DNA from: Tindallia sp. MSAO_Bac2
GTDB taxonomy: Bacteria; Bacillota; Clostridia; Peptostreptococcales; Tindalliaceae
DNA length: 57,196 nucleotides
Reading direction: 5' to 3'
Assembly (NCBI GenBank): GCA_003838145.1
Contig: QYZZ01000065.1
Location: 1-57,196, forward strand
This document shows, one piece after another, positions 24,356-33,873 of this stretch; the stretch's first letter is position 1; every line of letters begins with the position of its first letter. The notes below the pieces were generated by a model. That model was not told where the DNA came from. It saw only the letters and a list, made by a program, of their open reading frames with translations, and did not search any database. The position numbers were made by a program, and so were the translations under genes.

Positions 24356-24742
24356 TTAAACAGGTACAATTTTAATGGCAATATTCCTTCCCAGCCGTTT
24401 TTGCAAATCGCTAACAATTGTATTTTCTTTTGACGGTCTCAAGGATTCTCCCAACACTACAGTAGATACATTATTTTTGCGGGCAAATTCTTCCAGTGTG
24501 TCAATCGTATCCTTAGAGCGAATTACTGTCATTTCCGCAGACATCGCTTTTGATATTTCATATAAGTAGTCCAGCGCCTCCGGCTGGTGATAGTTCCCCA
24601 GCACCTGAAGTGAGTTGGGAGTTACGTGTATAACCAGTAATTTACCGCCCATTTCATCTCTAATTTCAGCACCCTTACGAATGAGTCTTTCACAGGTTTT
24701 TTGTTGAGTAACGCAAACCATTGTATTTTGCTTATCAGCCAT
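24356..24742 (-). CDS. Universal-stress-protein-like domain protein
   Basis: 128 aa alpha/beta nucleotide-binding fold resembling the UspA domain, closest in feel to the one in KdpD (MVCVTQQKTCERLIRKGAEI at the start, TVVLGESLRPSK in the ATP-site position). The usual G-2x-G-9x-G-S/T signature is incomplete, so ATP binding is uncertain. AGAGGTG precedes the ATG. It is immediately followed by the radical SAM gene. Role unknown. Confidence 0.7.
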   Translation of the reverse strand: MADKQNTMVCVTQQKTCERLIRKGAEIRDEMGGKLLVIHVTPNSLQVLGNYHQPEALDYLYEISKAMSAEMTVIRSKDTIDTLEEFARKNNVSTVVLGESLRPSKENTIVSDLQKRLGRNIAIKIVPV

Positions 24743-24831
24743 TCATTTCACCTCTTCGGCCACTATTATGCTGCTAAACTAACTCTCTTCACAGTAATTA
24801 ATTATAACACAGGTATATAGCTTGTTCATAA

Positions 24832-26454
24832 TCATAATGGAGCTTTGTTATCTTTACGAGTCGAAATGCTGTGTAATGCCACACCTTTGTTTCGATCCTC
24901 AACTTTTTCAACCGTCCATTCATTTTGAAATAAAATAACCGGCGAACCAAAATCATCTACACCCAGTATGGAGTCCATGGTTAAACTGAAACGATCTGCA
25001 TCGAACTGATCGGCCTCTATCCAGCGTACATGTCTATAGGGAAGCTGTGTCATTTTGATATCAACATTGTATTCGTTTGTCAACCTGTATTGCAAAACTT
25101 CGAATTGCAAAGCTCCAACAACTCCTACAAATATTTCTTCAATACCAGTATTTAGCGGTTTAAAAATCTGGATTGCTCCTTCTTCCGACAGCTGCTGAAT
25201 TCCCTTAATAAATTGTTTGCGTTTCATTGTGTCGACCGGTGCTACTCTGGCAAAGTGTTCCGGAGCAAATACAGGGATACCATCATATTCGATGCTTAAA
25301 TCTTTTTCTGTCAATGTATCTCCAATTTGAAATATTCCCGGGTCATGCACACCGATAATGTCACCTGCCCAGGCTTCTTCAACAACAGACCTGTCTTGGG
25401 CAAAAAACTGTTGAGGCTGAGCTAATTTGACTTTCTTATGATTACGGCTTAAATACGCCACCATGCCTTTTGTGAATTTTCCTGAACATATACGCATAAA
25501 GGCAATTCTGTCCCGGTGCGCCGGGTTCATATTCGCCTGTATTTTAAAGATAAATGAAGTAAATTCATCTTTTTCCGGATTGATATCTTCATCATTGCTG
25601 CTTCTGGATGCCGGTGGAAGTGTTAGTTCAAGAAAGGATTCTAGAAAGGGTTGTACTCCAAAATTTGTCATCGCACTTCCAAAGAAGACAGGAGTTAGTT
25701 CGCCTTTTAATATCCGTTTGTGATCAAATTGATTTCCAGCTTCATCCAATAGTTCAATTTCATCCATTAGTTGGTGATGAAGATGTTCCCCGAGTAGATC
25801 CTGGAAAATATGATCATCTATGTTTCCTGTTAAAGCAGATGTCTTTGCCTGACCGTGATGGCCACCCTCAAAAATCTCCATTTGTGATTTAACTCTGTTA
25901 TAAACACCTTTAAAATTACCGTCCGTCCCTACAGGCCAATTCATTGGGTAAGCTTCAATATCAAGAATTTTTTCTATTTCTTCCATCAGTTCAAAGGGGT
26001 CTTTTCCGGCGCGATCCATTTTATTAATAAAGGTAAATATAGGAATATTTCTCATTTTACAAACTTGGAATAGTTTTTTTGTCTGTGCCTCAACGCCTTT
26101 TGCACAATCAATAACCATCACAGCATTGTCTGCTGCCATAAGCGTTCGATAGGTATCTTCACTGAAGTCTTGATGACCTGGCGTATCAAGGATATTTACA
26201 ACATGGTCTTCATACTCAAATTGAAGCACACTGGATGTTACGGAAATACCTCTCTGTTTCTCTATTTCCATCCAGTCTGAAACTGCATGTTTTTGCGCCC
26301 TCCTCGATTTTACAGAACCAGCCAGTCTGATGGCACCTCCATACAGCAAAAGCTTTTCCGTTAGTGTGGTTTTCCCGGCATCAGGGTGAGATATAATAGC
26401 AAATGTCCTTCTCCTGCCAATCTCATAACTTCTTTTTTTATCTTCAGGTTTCAT
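24832..26454 (-). CDS. prfC: Peptide chain release factor 3
   Basis: 540 aa translational GTPase that removes RF1/RF2 from the ribosome after peptide release. G motifs: AIISHPDAGKTTL (G1), RGISVTSSV (G2), DTPGHQDF (G3) and NKMDR (G4). The QKHAVSDWMEIEKQRG sequence distinguishes RF3 from EF-G. AAGGAG precedes the ATG at 26454, 30 bases inside the open frame. It is a single-gene unit. Confidence 0.95.
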   Translation of the reverse strand: MKPEDKKRSYEIGRRRTFAIISHPDAGKTTLTEKLLLYGGAIRLAGSVKSRRAQKHAVSDWMEIEKQRGISVTSSVLQFEYEDHVVNILDTPGHQDFSEDTYRTLMAADNAVMVIDCAKGVEAQTKKLFQVCKMRNIPIFTFINKMDRAGKDPFELMEEIEKILDIEAYPMNWPVGTDGNFKGVYNRVKSQMEIFEGGHHGQAKTSALTGNIDDHIFQDLLGEHLHHQLMDEIELLDEAGNQFDHKRILKGELTPVFFGSAMTNFGVQPFLESFLELTLPPASRSSNDEDINPEKDEFTSFIFKIQANMNPAHRDRIAFMRICSGKFTKGMVAYLSRNHKKVKLAQPQQFFAQDRSVVEEAWAGDIIGVHDPGIFQIGDTLTEKDLSIEYDGIPVFAPEHFARVAPVDTMKRKQFIKGIQQLSEEGAIQIFKPLNTGIEEIFVGVVGALQFEVLQYRLTNEYNVDIKMTQLPYRHVRWIEADQFDADRFSLTMDSILGVDDFGSPVILFQNEWTVEKVEDRNKGVALHSISTRKDNKAPL

Positions 26455-26581
26455 AGGCAACTCCTTTTCTTCTACATTAAGCAAAATCCTTAACCTTATA
26501 AATTTTAACTATAAATACCAGTAAAGTCAATCATTTCACGAAAATCATTTCACGAACATCTATTTTGAAGCCCAGAAAAAA

Positions 26582-26612
26582 ACTGATGGAAAATGTATAA
26601 GCTTCCATCAGT
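26582..26612 (-). terminator. Bidirectional terminator after the S-component gene
   Basis: Perfect 10-bp arms ACTGATGGAA / TTCCATCAGT with an 11-base loop. On the minus strand seven T follow, on the plus strand five. It ends the gene at 26631. Confidence 0.85.
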
Positions 26613-26630
26613 TTTTCTTGAATTTATTAG

Positions 26631-27161
26631 TTATACCATTTTCCCTTGCTGAAAAAAACGGGTTTTGTTTATTGCTACAGCCACAGGAATATATAATACT
26701 ATTCCACCAAAACCTTGCACCATATCCCAGGGAACACCTGTCAACCCGACAGCAAAACTGCCCTTTATAATACTACCTGCCGCTAGATATCCGCTGACCA
26801 TCCATATTGCACCAATAACCAAACCCAGAATAGTAACTGGCGAAAGCGGTTTATGTTCAGATTTTTCCCCAAAACTTCCCACTATATAACCCATAATACT
26901 TTTCACCATTAGTGTAGGCAAAATCCAGACAGTGTATCCTAACAAAAGATCAGCCATAGCACTTCCAATGCCAGCAGAAAGGGCTCCTTTTTTTCTGCCG
27001 AAAAAAACTGCCGCAAAGAAAATAACTGCATCCCCAAGGTGAATAAACCCTTCGGTCGCCGGAACCGGTATCGTAATCATCATTGTTGCAACGGCAACTA
27101 AAGCTGCCAGTAAGCCTACTATTGTTAAATCTTTTGTAGATGTGAGTGAATGCTCCTTCAT
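26631..27161 (-). CDS. ECF-type transporter substrate-binding (S) component
   Basis: 176 aa with five to six membrane helices. The N-terminal helix AALVAVATMMITIPVPATEGFIHLGDA and GRKKGALSAGIGSAMADLL are typical of energy-coupling-factor S proteins of the COG4720 / HmpT-like group, which pair with a shared EcfAAT module for vitamin uptake. No ECF ATPase or T gene is in the window, so it would use a module elsewhere. GGAGG precedes the ATG. It has its own promoter; no riboswitch is seen in its roughly 45-base leader, so the vitamin is not indicated. Confidence 0.85.
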   Translation of the reverse strand: MKEHSLTSTKDLTIVGLLAALVAVATMMITIPVPATEGFIHLGDAVIFFAAVFFGRKKGALSAGIGSAMADLLLGYTVWILPTLMVKSIMGYIVGSFGEKSEHKPLSPVTILGLVIGAIWMVSGYLAAGSIIKGSFAVGLTGVPWDMVQGFGGIVLYIPVAVAINKTRFFQQGKMV

Positions 27162-27209
27162 CCATTACCGCCTCCGAATATTGTATTTACATTGTATCGA
27201 TCCGATTTA

Positions 27210-27238
27210 ATTTTAGCATAAATTTTTCCGACTGTAAA
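27210..27238 (-). promoter_or_regulatory. Promoter of the S-component gene
   Basis: On the minus strand TTTACA (27233-27238), a 17-base spacer and TAAAAT (27210-27215), about 49 bases before the ATG. Confidence 0.65.
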
Positions 27239-27267
27239 GTTGATTACCGGATCTTTGGATTTGTTTT

Positions 27268-28206
27268 TTAAGAAGTAACTGTTTTCTTTAGAAGGGAAGG
27301 CTGTGGTCTCGAAAAGTAGTTTGTGCCCCAAACACCTACAATAATCAATATTCCGCCAATAATATGATACCAATAAAAAGGATCATTTAAAATAATTACA
27401 CCAGCCGAAATAGATACAACCGTAATTAAATTACTGAACACCGACGCCTTAGTGGCCTCCACCTTTGATAGCATATAATTCATCATAAAGAAACCTATTA
27501 CCGATGATAAAAAGCCTAAATAAAGTATGCTGATGATTGCCTGAGGTTGAAACAGCGGCTGAAAAAACATGGTGATATTTCCATAAATCAAATGTTGAAA
27601 AATCGATATACTGCTAAAAACAATTAGGCCTACTGTCATCATCACGTAGGTTATTTCAATTGAAGAAAAGTGGAGTGATGATTTGCGAGCCAGAATATTA
27701 TAGGTAGAAGCAGCAAATACAGCACCCAACAAAATCACCATCCCCTGAAAATTATCACCCACATCTACGCTTCCTGCCATGGCCATGATAAAAAAGACTC
27801 CAAAAACAGAACAAATAACAAAAAACAACTGGATTCTGGTGGGTCTTTCTTTTAATACAAGTACAGCAAGAATTACCGACGCCACCGGTATCAGCGCAAT
27901 CATCATACCAGCTTCTGAAGCTGTTGTTTTATTTAAGCCGATCATCTCACAAATAAAGTAGATCACTGGTTGAAACAGCGAAAGTGACAAGAGCGTTTTC
28001 ATGCGTTTATTTTTTAGTTCGACTCGGATAAGTTTAAAGTACCTAAGAACATTCAATAGAAAAACAGCAGCCGCAAATCGAAAAGTCAGTAAATGAAAAG
28101 GATCCAATACTTCAAGACCCTCCTTCGAGAATATAAATGACAGACCGAACAACACCGAAAAACACACTCCGGCTAAATATGGCAAAACCGATTGTTTATT
28201 ACTCAC
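27268..28206 (-). CDS. EamA-family (DMT) transporter
   Basis: 312 aa with ten membrane helices in two EamA repeats (about 8-140 and 155-300). The first helix contains GLSFIFSKEGL, and the second repeat ends in YWYHIIGGILIIVGVWGT, as in metabolite or drug exporters of this superfamily. The start is GTG at 28206 behind GGAGAGG. Divergent from the phosphofructokinase gene. Substrate unknown. Confidence 0.88.
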   Translation of the reverse strand: MSNKQSVLPYLAGVCFSVLFGLSFIFSKEGLEVLDPFHLLTFRFAAAVFLLNVLRYFKLIRVELKNKRMKTLLSLSLFQPVIYFICEMIGLNKTTASEAGMMIALIPVASVILAVLVLKERPTRIQLFFVICSVFGVFFIMAMAGSVDVGDNFQGMVILLGAVFAASTYNILARKSSLHFSSIEITYVMMTVGLIVFSSISIFQHLIYGNITMFFQPLFQPQAIISILYLGFLSSVIGFFMMNYMLSKVEATKASVFSNLITVVSISAGVIILNDPFYWYHIIGGILIIVGVWGTNYFSRPQPSLLKKTVTS

Positions 28207-28404
28207 ATAATCCTCTCCTTCATTGCAGAAAAATAGCTATTGGCATTATTATAACTGGACTCTGATTACATATGAATAGATTCTAACACATAGCTGCATC
28301 CTTCTACAATACTGATAACTCTGGAAAACGAGATTTATTCGTGTGTTTTTCAGCTTCTCGGGTACAATAGTAAGGATATAACAAATTCATTGGGAGGTGT
28401 TTGC

Positions 28405-29613
28405 ATGAAGCTCGCCGGAAAAGTTCTGGTAGCCCAGGGTGGTGGTCCTACTGCTGTTATCAATCAATCCTTGGTGGGGGCTGTTCTGGAGTCACGAAAG
28501 TTCCCTCAGATTACGCAGGTCTATGGTGCCATTAATGGAGTCAATGGCATTATCAATGAAAATTTTATTGATTTAACTCAGGAAACAACTCATAATTTAG
28601 AGCAAATAGCTGTGACTCCTTCATCTGCTTTAGGTTCAACACGTGATAAACCTGACGAGAAGTATTGTCTGGAAATATTCCGTGTAATGCAAGCTCATGA
28701 AATACGTTATTTTTTTTATATAGGTGGTAATGACTCTGCCGATACTGTTCGGATTGTAAATTCCTATGCAGAAAAATCAGATTATGAATTTCGCGCTATC
28801 CACATCCCCAAAACCATTGATAATGATCTGCTTGTCAACGATCACACTCCCGGTTATGGTTCTGCCGCCAAATTTGTAGCGCAGGCTTTCACAGGTGTTG
28901 ATCTCGATAATCGAGCACTTCCAGGGGTGTATATTGGGGTAGTTATGGGACGTCATGCTGGTTTTTTAACGGCCGCTTCCTCATTAGCAAAAAAAAACCA
29001 TGACGATGGTCCGCATTTAATTTATTTACCGGAACGTACTTTTTCTCTTGATTCTTTCTTATCGGATGTCAGAAATACCCTCGATCGATATAGCCGTTGT
29101 GTTGTCGCTGTATCTGAGGGCATTTCCGACTCCGAAGGAACTCCTATTGCTACAAAAGTAATGAAAACCATTGAAAAAGATGCTCATGGAAATGTAAGTC
29201 TCTCCGGCGGCGGACTCGGTGACTTACTGGCAAAATATGTCAAGGAAAAACTTTTAGTGGATCGGGTCAGGTCCGACACCTTTGGTTACCTACAGAGATC
29301 CTTTCCATTGGCTGTCTCGTCTATTGATCAGAGTGAAGCCCGCGAAGTGGGTGAAAAAGCGGCTCAATTTGCTATCTGGTATGACGCAGACGGATCGGTT
29401 ACAATCCACCGAACCGGCGATTACTCTGTGGATTATCAACTGACACCATTAGAAAAAGTGGCTCGGCATACCAAACACATGCCGGACCACTTTATCAGTG
29501 ATAAAGGTAATCATATTACAGATGCTTTTAAAAACTATGCTCGTCCTTTAGTGGGGTCATTACCATATGCAGCACGATTAAGAGCTCCTACAGTACAAAA
29601 AAAACTGACCTAA
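28405..29613 (+). CDS. pfp: Phosphofructokinase, probably pyrophosphate-dependent
   Basis: 402 aa group A phosphofructokinase. N-terminal AQGGGPTAVINQSL replaces the ATP-type GGDAPGMN. The phosphoryl-donor residues are of PPi type: GGNDSADT places Asp where ATP enzymes have Gly104, and PKTIDNDL has Lys where ATP enzymes have Gly124. MGRHAGFLTAAS and the EGISDSEG segment complete the active site. GGAGGTG is 6 bases before the ATG at 28405. An extended -10-like TACAAT lies at 28363-28368. It ends 5 bp from the convergent ndk, with no terminator between them. PPi use is inferred from these residues only. Confidence 0.88.
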   Translation: MKLAGKVLVAQGGGPTAVINQSLVGAVLESRKFPQITQVYGAINGVNGIINENFIDLTQETTHNLEQIAVTPSSALGSTRDKPDEKYCLEIFRVMQAHEIRYFFYIGGNDSADTVRIVNSYAEKSDYEFRAIHIPKTIDNDLLVNDHTPGYGSAAKFVAQAFTGVDLDNRALPGVYIGVVMGRHAGFLTAASSLAKKNHDDGPHLIYLPERTFSLDSFLSDVRNTLDRYSRCVVAVSEGISDSEGTPIATKVMKTIEKDAHGNVSLSGGGLGDLLAKYVKEKLLVDRVRSDTFGYLQRSFPLAVSSIDQSEAREVGEKAAQFAIWYDADGSVTIHRTGDYSVDYQLTPLEKVARHTKHMPDHFISDKGNHITDAFKNYARPLVGSLPYAARLRAPTVQKKLT

Positions 29614-29618
29614 GTGAA

Positions 29619-30032
29619 TTACGCATCAGCTTCTTCTGGAAACCATATCGGTATTTCCCTCTTTGCACTACTCTGACTGTCTGCACCGTGAACCACATTA
29701 TGCTCTATTTCCAGCCCATAATCGCCACGGATGCTTCCGGGTAATGCCTGGATAGGGTCCGTGGCACCATTCAGTAATCGCACAACAGACACCGCATCCT
29801 CTCCTTCTAAAATCATCGCCACCAATGGACCGCTCAGCATAGTTTCCAGCAAGCTTCCATAAAAGGATTTGCCTTTATGCTCTTCATAATGCATTGCCAG
29901 TTGGTCACCCGTTGCCTTAATCATTCTCAGAGCTACCAAGTTAAGACCTTTATCTTCATATCTCTTGATAATCCGACCAACCAGCCCGCGGCTTACAGCT
30001 TTAGGCTTAATCAGCACCAAGGTTTTTTCCAT
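29619..30032 (-). CDS. ndk: Nucleoside diphosphate kinase
   Basis: 137 aa. The N-terminal TLVLIKPKAVSRGLVGRII and the catalytic histidine in HNVVHGADS (usual NxxHGSDS, here Ala for Ser) are clear, as is the GSIRGDYG loop. It transfers phosphate between NTPs and NDPs. AGGGGG precedes the ATG at 30032; the longer frame runs back into ribH and is not used. It lies 49 bp after ribH with no terminator, so it appears to be the last gene of the riboflavin operon. Confidence 0.93.
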   Translation of the reverse strand: MEKTLVLIKPKAVSRGLVGRIIKRYEDKGLNLVALRMIKATGDQLAMHYEEHKGKSFYGSLLETMLSGPLVAMILEGEDAVSVVRLLNGATDPIQALPGSIRGDYGLEIEHNVVHGADSQSSAKREIPIWFPEEADA

Positions 30033-30081
30033 GTTATATACCCCCTGTTTATAGGCGGAAGGGCCAATAAGGCTCTTCTGT

Positions 30082-30543
30082 CTATATTTGCTTGAGCAGG
30101 CTCGCCATTTCAATTGCCGACATTGCTGCATCCCATCCCTTATTACCAGCTTTAGTACCTGCTCGTTCAATGGCTTGCTCAATAGTGTCCGTAGTCAGTA
30201 CTCCAAAAATAACTGGAATCCCAGCATCCAACGACACTTTAGCTACACCTTTTGTAGTCTCACTGGATACATAATCAAAGTGTGGAGTGGAACCTCGGAT
30301 CACAGCACCTAAAGTGATCACCGCATCATACTCACCTTTCTGCGCCATTTTTTGAGCAGCAAGGGGTATCTCAAAGGCACCAGGCACCCAGCAGACGTGG
30401 ATTTGATCCTCTTGTGCTCCATGTCTTACCAGAGCATCAATAGCACCCGACAATAGCTTACTCCCAATAAACTCGTTAAATCTTCCCACTACAATGCCAA
30501 ATTTCAATCCTTCTGCCAAAAGTTTTCCTTCAAAATGTTTCAT
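30082..30543 (-). CDS. ribH: 6,7-dimethyl-8-ribityllumazine synthase
   Basis: 153 aa, condensing 5-amino-6-ribitylamino-uracil with 3,4-dihydroxy-2-butanone-4-phosphate; family members form 60-mer capsids. [36 protein letters not shown] and [14 protein letters not shown] are diagnostic. AGGAGAG precedes the ATG at 30543. Fourth gene of the rib operon, 30 bp after ribBA. Confidence 0.96.
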   Translation of the reverse strand: MKHFEGKLLAEGLKFGIVVGRFNEFIGSKLLSGAIDALVRHGAQEDQIHVCWVPGAFEIPLAAQKMAQKGEYDAVITLGAVIRGSTPHFDYVSSETTKGVAKVSLDAGIPVIFGVLTTDTIEQAIERAGTKAGNKGWDAAMSAIEMASLLKQI

Positions 30544-30573
30544 ACCCGCACTCTCCTTTATAGTCATTATTTA

Positions 30574-31782
30574 TTATTGATGAAACAAGTCATCCAGCAT
30601 ATGACCCATTTTTTCATGTTTCGTTTTCAAATACTGTTCGTTTTCTTTACTGTATGGTATTTCAACCGGAATTCTTTCAACTATCTCCAAGTCGTATCCT
30701 TGCAACCCTACCAGCTTTCTTGGGTTATTGGTCATTAGACGAATTTTTTTCGCACCTAAATCTTTAAGAATCTGGGCACCAATGCCGTAATCCCTCATAT
30801 CTTCCGGGAAGCCCAGCATCAGATTTGCCTCTACAGTATCTTTGCCCTGGTCCTGGAGGGTATATGCTTTAATTTTATTTACAAGGCCTATACCTCTTCC
30901 TTCCTGTCTCATATAGAGCAATATACCATTGCCTTCATTCGTTATTTGCTCCAGGGCATAGCCCAATTGCTTTCCGCAATCGCACCTTTTTGACCCAAAA
31001 GCGTCCCCAGTCAAACATTCAGAGTGAACGCGGACCAAAATAGGTTTTTCAGGGTTTATTTCTCCCGCCACAAGGGCCACATGATGTTCTTTATTCAGCT
31101 TATTTTCGTAGGCAATGATTTTAAAATCCCCAAACTGGGTGGGCATTTCAGCTTCCGCAGCTCGATCAATCAATTTTTCAAAACGTCGTCTATACTTTAC
31201 TAAATCAGCAATGGTAATGATCGCTAATTGATGTTCTTTTGCAAATTCCATTAACTCAGGCACTCTGGACATTGTCCCGTCATCATTCATAATTTCGCAT
31301 ATAACAGCAACCGGCTTTTTCCCGGCCATCTCCGCCAGGTCGACGGCCGCTTCAGTGTGTCCCATTCTGCTCAGAACTCCACCAGGTTTTGCAATCAGAG
31401 GAAAGATATGACCTGGTTGAATAAAATCATCCGGAGTTGCTTTTTCATTCACCAGCGCCTGGATTGTTTGTGCTCTTTCAAAAGCAGATATACCCGTAGT
31501 TACACCACGGACATCTACAGATACTGTAAAAGCCGTTTCCCTGCTGTCAGTGTTTTTCGCTGTCATAGGGTTCAGTTCAAGATGGTGCGCTTTATCCTCT
31601 TTTAACGGGCAACAAATTAACCCTCTTCCAAACTTTGCCATAAAGTTGACGGCTTCCGGGGTTGCATGTTCCGCTGCCATCAGTAAATCTCCCTCGTTTT
31701 CCCGGTCTTCATCGTCAACAACAATGATCATCTTACCTTTATTTATTTCTTCAAGTGCCTTTTCAATCGAATCAAATTTCAT
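30574..31782 (-). CDS. ribBA: Bifunctional DHBP synthase / GTP cyclohydrolase II
   Basis: 402 aa fusion. Residues 1-200 are RibB ([27 protein letters not shown]), making dihydroxybutanone phosphate from ribulose-5-phosphate. Residues about 205-402 are RibA, opening GTP: the zinc cysteines are in [17 protein letters not shown] and the GTP site in [16 protein letters not shown] precedes the ATG. Third gene of the operon, 14 bp after ribE. Confidence 0.96.
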   Translation of the reverse strand: MKFDSIEKALEEINKGKMIIVVDDEDRENEGDLLMAAEHATPEAVNFMAKFGRGLICCPLKEDKAHHLELNPMTAKNTDSRETAFTVSVDVRGVTTGISAFERAQTIQALVNEKATPDDFIQPGHIFPLIAKPGGVLSRMGHTEAAVDLAEMAGKKPVAVICEIMNDDGTMSRVPELMEFAKEHQLAIITIADLVKYRRRFEKLIDRAAEAEMPTQFGDFKIIAYENKLNKEHHVALVAGEINPEKPILVRVHSECLTGDAFGSKRCDCGKQLGYALEQITNEGNGILLYMRQEGRGIGLVNKIKAYTLQDQGKDTVEANLMLGFPEDMRDYGIGAQILKDLGAKKIRLMTNNPRKLVGLQGYDLEIVERIPVEIPYSKENEQYLKTKHEKMGHMLDDLFHQ

Positions 31783-31796
31783 GCAATATCACCTTT

Positions 31797-32438
31797 CTAA
31801 AATCCGTATTTTTGTAACTTTTCCATAGTAATTTCTGAAACTGCTGATTTTTGAGGTTTCAGTAATTTTTCGATGTACTTCCCCAATACATCACATTCCA
31901 AGTTCACTGTTGCTCCTGTTTCTTTGTCAGCAAGAATAGTCATTTCTGCTGTGTGAGGTATCAATGATACCGAGAAGGTATCATCTTCAGTTTTCGCTAC
32001 TGTCAGACTGGTGCCATCAATAGCAATGGAACCTTTGTGAACGATATACCTCATTATATCGGAACTGGTTCCAATAGTAAGCCAAATGGCATTTCCCTCC
32101 CTGTATTTTCTTGCAATGTTCCCTATACCATCAATATGACCGGTTACAATATGACCGCCAAACCTGCCATTCACCGGAAGTGCCCTCTCCAGGTTAACCA
32201 TTTTTCCAGGCTTCGCTTCTGATAAGCTAGTGCTTCTCAAGGTTTCCGGCATAACGTCGGCTTCCATTTCTTCAGAAGTAAAACGGGTCACTGTCAAACA
32301 AATTCCATTGACTGCAATGCTATCACCTGTTTGAACATCACTCAGCACACGTTTGCATTCAATTTTCAGGCTCATACTCCTATCTCGACTTATTATTTCC
32401 TTAACCTTGCCAATTTCTTCAACTATCCCCGTAAACAT
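31797..32438 (-). CDS. ribE: Riboflavin synthase alpha subunit
   Basis: 213 aa with two lumazine-binding repeats, each opening in a MFTGIVEEIG or HIVTGHIDGIG-like motif; SIAVNGICLTV and SIAIDGTSLTV mark the paired sites. It dismutates two lumazines to riboflavin. The ATG at 32438 shares TGATG with the ribD stop, indicating coupling, behind AGAGGTG; the preceding TTG in the frame is not needed. Confidence 0.96.
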   Translation of the reverse strand: MFTGIVEEIGKVKEIISRDRSMSLKIECKRVLSDVQTGDSIAVNGICLTVTRFTSEEMEADVMPETLRSTSLSEAKPGKMVNLERALPVNGRFGGHIVTGHIDGIGNIARKYREGNAIWLTIGTSSDIMRYIVHKGSIAIDGTSLTVAKTEDDTFSVSLIPHTAEMTILADKETGATVNLECDVLGKYIEKLLKPQKSAVSEITMEKLQKYGF

Positions 32439-33538
32439 CAATTCACCTCTTTCAAATAGCCAGTCATAAGCCAGTCGTCTCCGAGTTTTTCACTTTCCAT
32501 ATCCATAACCGATAAAGCCTCCTTCATATGACTGATCCCTTTTCCTCCAACTGGCCCCGGGGCGTTGGATCCGCCTATTATTTTGGGCGCAATATACCAA
32601 AGCAGCTTATTAATTAGAAATTCTTGCATAAAGGTTGCCATTACATCACCACCACCTTCAACCATTAAGCTGTCCACTTCATTTTGACCCAGAAAATCAA
32701 TCAATGCATTAATATCAACCTTCATGTTTTTTTCAGGCATCCGCAGGACTTCTACCCCTGAAATCTCCAGAGAAACTCGTTTTTCTTCTGGCATTTGATT
32801 TGTTGTCGCTACAATTGTTTTAACTTTATCTGCCGTTAGAACAACTGATGAATTCAATGGAATACGCCCTCTACTATCAAGAATAATCCTAAGAGGCTGT
32901 CTGATATTATCAAGATCTAAACGGACCGTCAGCAGTGGATCATCTTTGAGTACGGTGTTTACTCCCACCAGAATTGAAGACACTCGCTGACGAATCCAGT
33001 GAGCATGTTCTCTGGCTTGCTCACCAGTGATCCATTGTGAGTGGCCAGTAGTTGCAGCAATTTTCCCATCTAAACTCATAGCTGCTTTTGCTATTATATA
33101 AGGCTTTTTGTGGACAATATAATGCATAAAAATTTCATTTTGTTTCTTTGCTTCTTCTTCCAGCATACCGCTTATTACTTCTATACCCGCATTCCGAAGC
33201 TTTTGCGCTCCTCTTCCAGCTACTTTTTCATTTGGATCCTCAACAGCTATAAATACTCTTTTTATTCCTGCTGCAATAATGGCATCGACGCAAGGCGGCG
33301 TTTTTCCATAGTGACTGCATGGTTCTAATGTCACATACATATCACTGCCTTTTGCTTCTCTTCCAGCAGATTCCAAGGCTTTAACCTCCGCATGTGGTCC
33401 ACCGAATTTTTCATGGTAACCCTTAGCTATCATTTGTCCATTTTTAACAATCACTGCGCCTACCAGCGGATTAGGATTTGTGTTTCCCCATCCTTTTTCC
33501 GCAATATTTAACGCTTCTTTCATCCAGTTTTTATGCAA
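32438..33538 (-). CDS. ribD: Bifunctional riboflavin deaminase / reductase
   Basis: 366 aa. The N-terminal zinc deaminase has HAEVKAL and PCSHYGKTPPC (His and two Cys ligands); the C-terminal reductase (about 145-366) has AKAAMSLDGKIAA, GVNTVLKDDPLLTVR and VEGGGDVMATF. It converts the GTP cyclohydrolase product in two steps. The start is TTG at 33538 with GGAGGAG upstream; the next ATG would cut into the conserved N-terminus. First gene of the operon behind the FMN riboswitch. Confidence 0.95.
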   Translation of the reverse strand: MHKNWMKEALNIAEKGWGNTNPNPLVGAVIVKNGQMIAKGYHEKFGGPHAEVKALESAGREAKGSDMYVTLEPCSHYGKTPPCVDAIIAAGIKRVFIAVEDPNEKVAGRGAQKLRNAGIEVISGMLEEEAKKQNEIFMHYIVHKKPYIIAKAAMSLDGKIAATTGHSQWITGEQAREHAHWIRQRVSSILVGVNTVLKDDPLLTVRLDLDNIRQPLRIILDSRGRIPLNSSVVLTADKVKTIVATTNQMPEEKRVSLEISGVEVLRMPEKNMKVDINALIDFLGQNEVDSLMVEGGGDVMATFMQEFLINKLLWYIAPKIIGGSNAPGPVGGKGISHMKEALSVMDMESEKLGDDWLMTGYLKEVN

Positions 33539-33580
33539 GTCAGCCAGCTCCTCCAGTTATACCCCTGTAGTTTTGGAAAA

Positions 33581-33616
33581 TAAAAAAGTTCCTGAACAAA
33601 AATAAGTTCAGGAACT
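33581..33616 (-). terminator. Riboswitch-controlled terminator before ribD
   Basis: Minus-strand 11-bp arms AGTTCCTGAAC / GTTCAGGAACT followed by TTTTTTATTTT, between the FMN aptamer and ribD. By its position it is the expression platform: FMN binding should favour it and stop transcription. Confidence 0.88.
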
Positions 33617-33656
33617 CCTGCGCAAAAGTCAGTGCCTTGTATACTGACACATTCTC

Positions 33657-33766
33657 CACTTCTTTCATCCAGACTGTAACTGTCGGCTCCGGAATTACAC
33701 CAGATCAACCATAATTGGCTCGCGGGCTTTACCGCCGGTAAGGAATTTCACCTGTCCCTGAAGTTA
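33657..33766 (-). promoter_or_regulatory. FMN riboswitch (RFN element)
   Basis: The conserved RFN core is present on the minus strand: AGGGACAGGTGAAATTCC at the 5' side, ACCGGCGGTAAAGCCCGCGA, GATCTGGTGTAATTCC, GGAGCCGACAGTTACAGTC and the closing GGATGAAAGAAG. It senses flavin mononucleotide and controls the rib operon downstream. Confidence 0.96.
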
Positions 33767-33782
33767 TTTATTTATCTATTTT

Positions 33783-33810
33783 ATTTTACCAAATCTATGT
33801 CGATTGTCAA
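33783..33810 (-). promoter_or_regulatory. Promoter of the riboflavin operon
   Basis: Minus-strand TTGACA (33805-33810), 16-base spacer, TAAAAT (33783-33788), ending 17 bases before the riboswitch aptamer. Confidence 0.8.
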
Positions 33811-33873
33811 TGAATAATTATATGGTCATGTGTACAAAATCAAAGGTTTCATTGCCAAGTGGCGTTAATAATA

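Noticed and set aside
33520-33708. 62-aa minus-strand ORF upstream of ribD
   Set aside because: It lies in the FMN riboswitch and terminator, whose RNA motifs explain the sequence.
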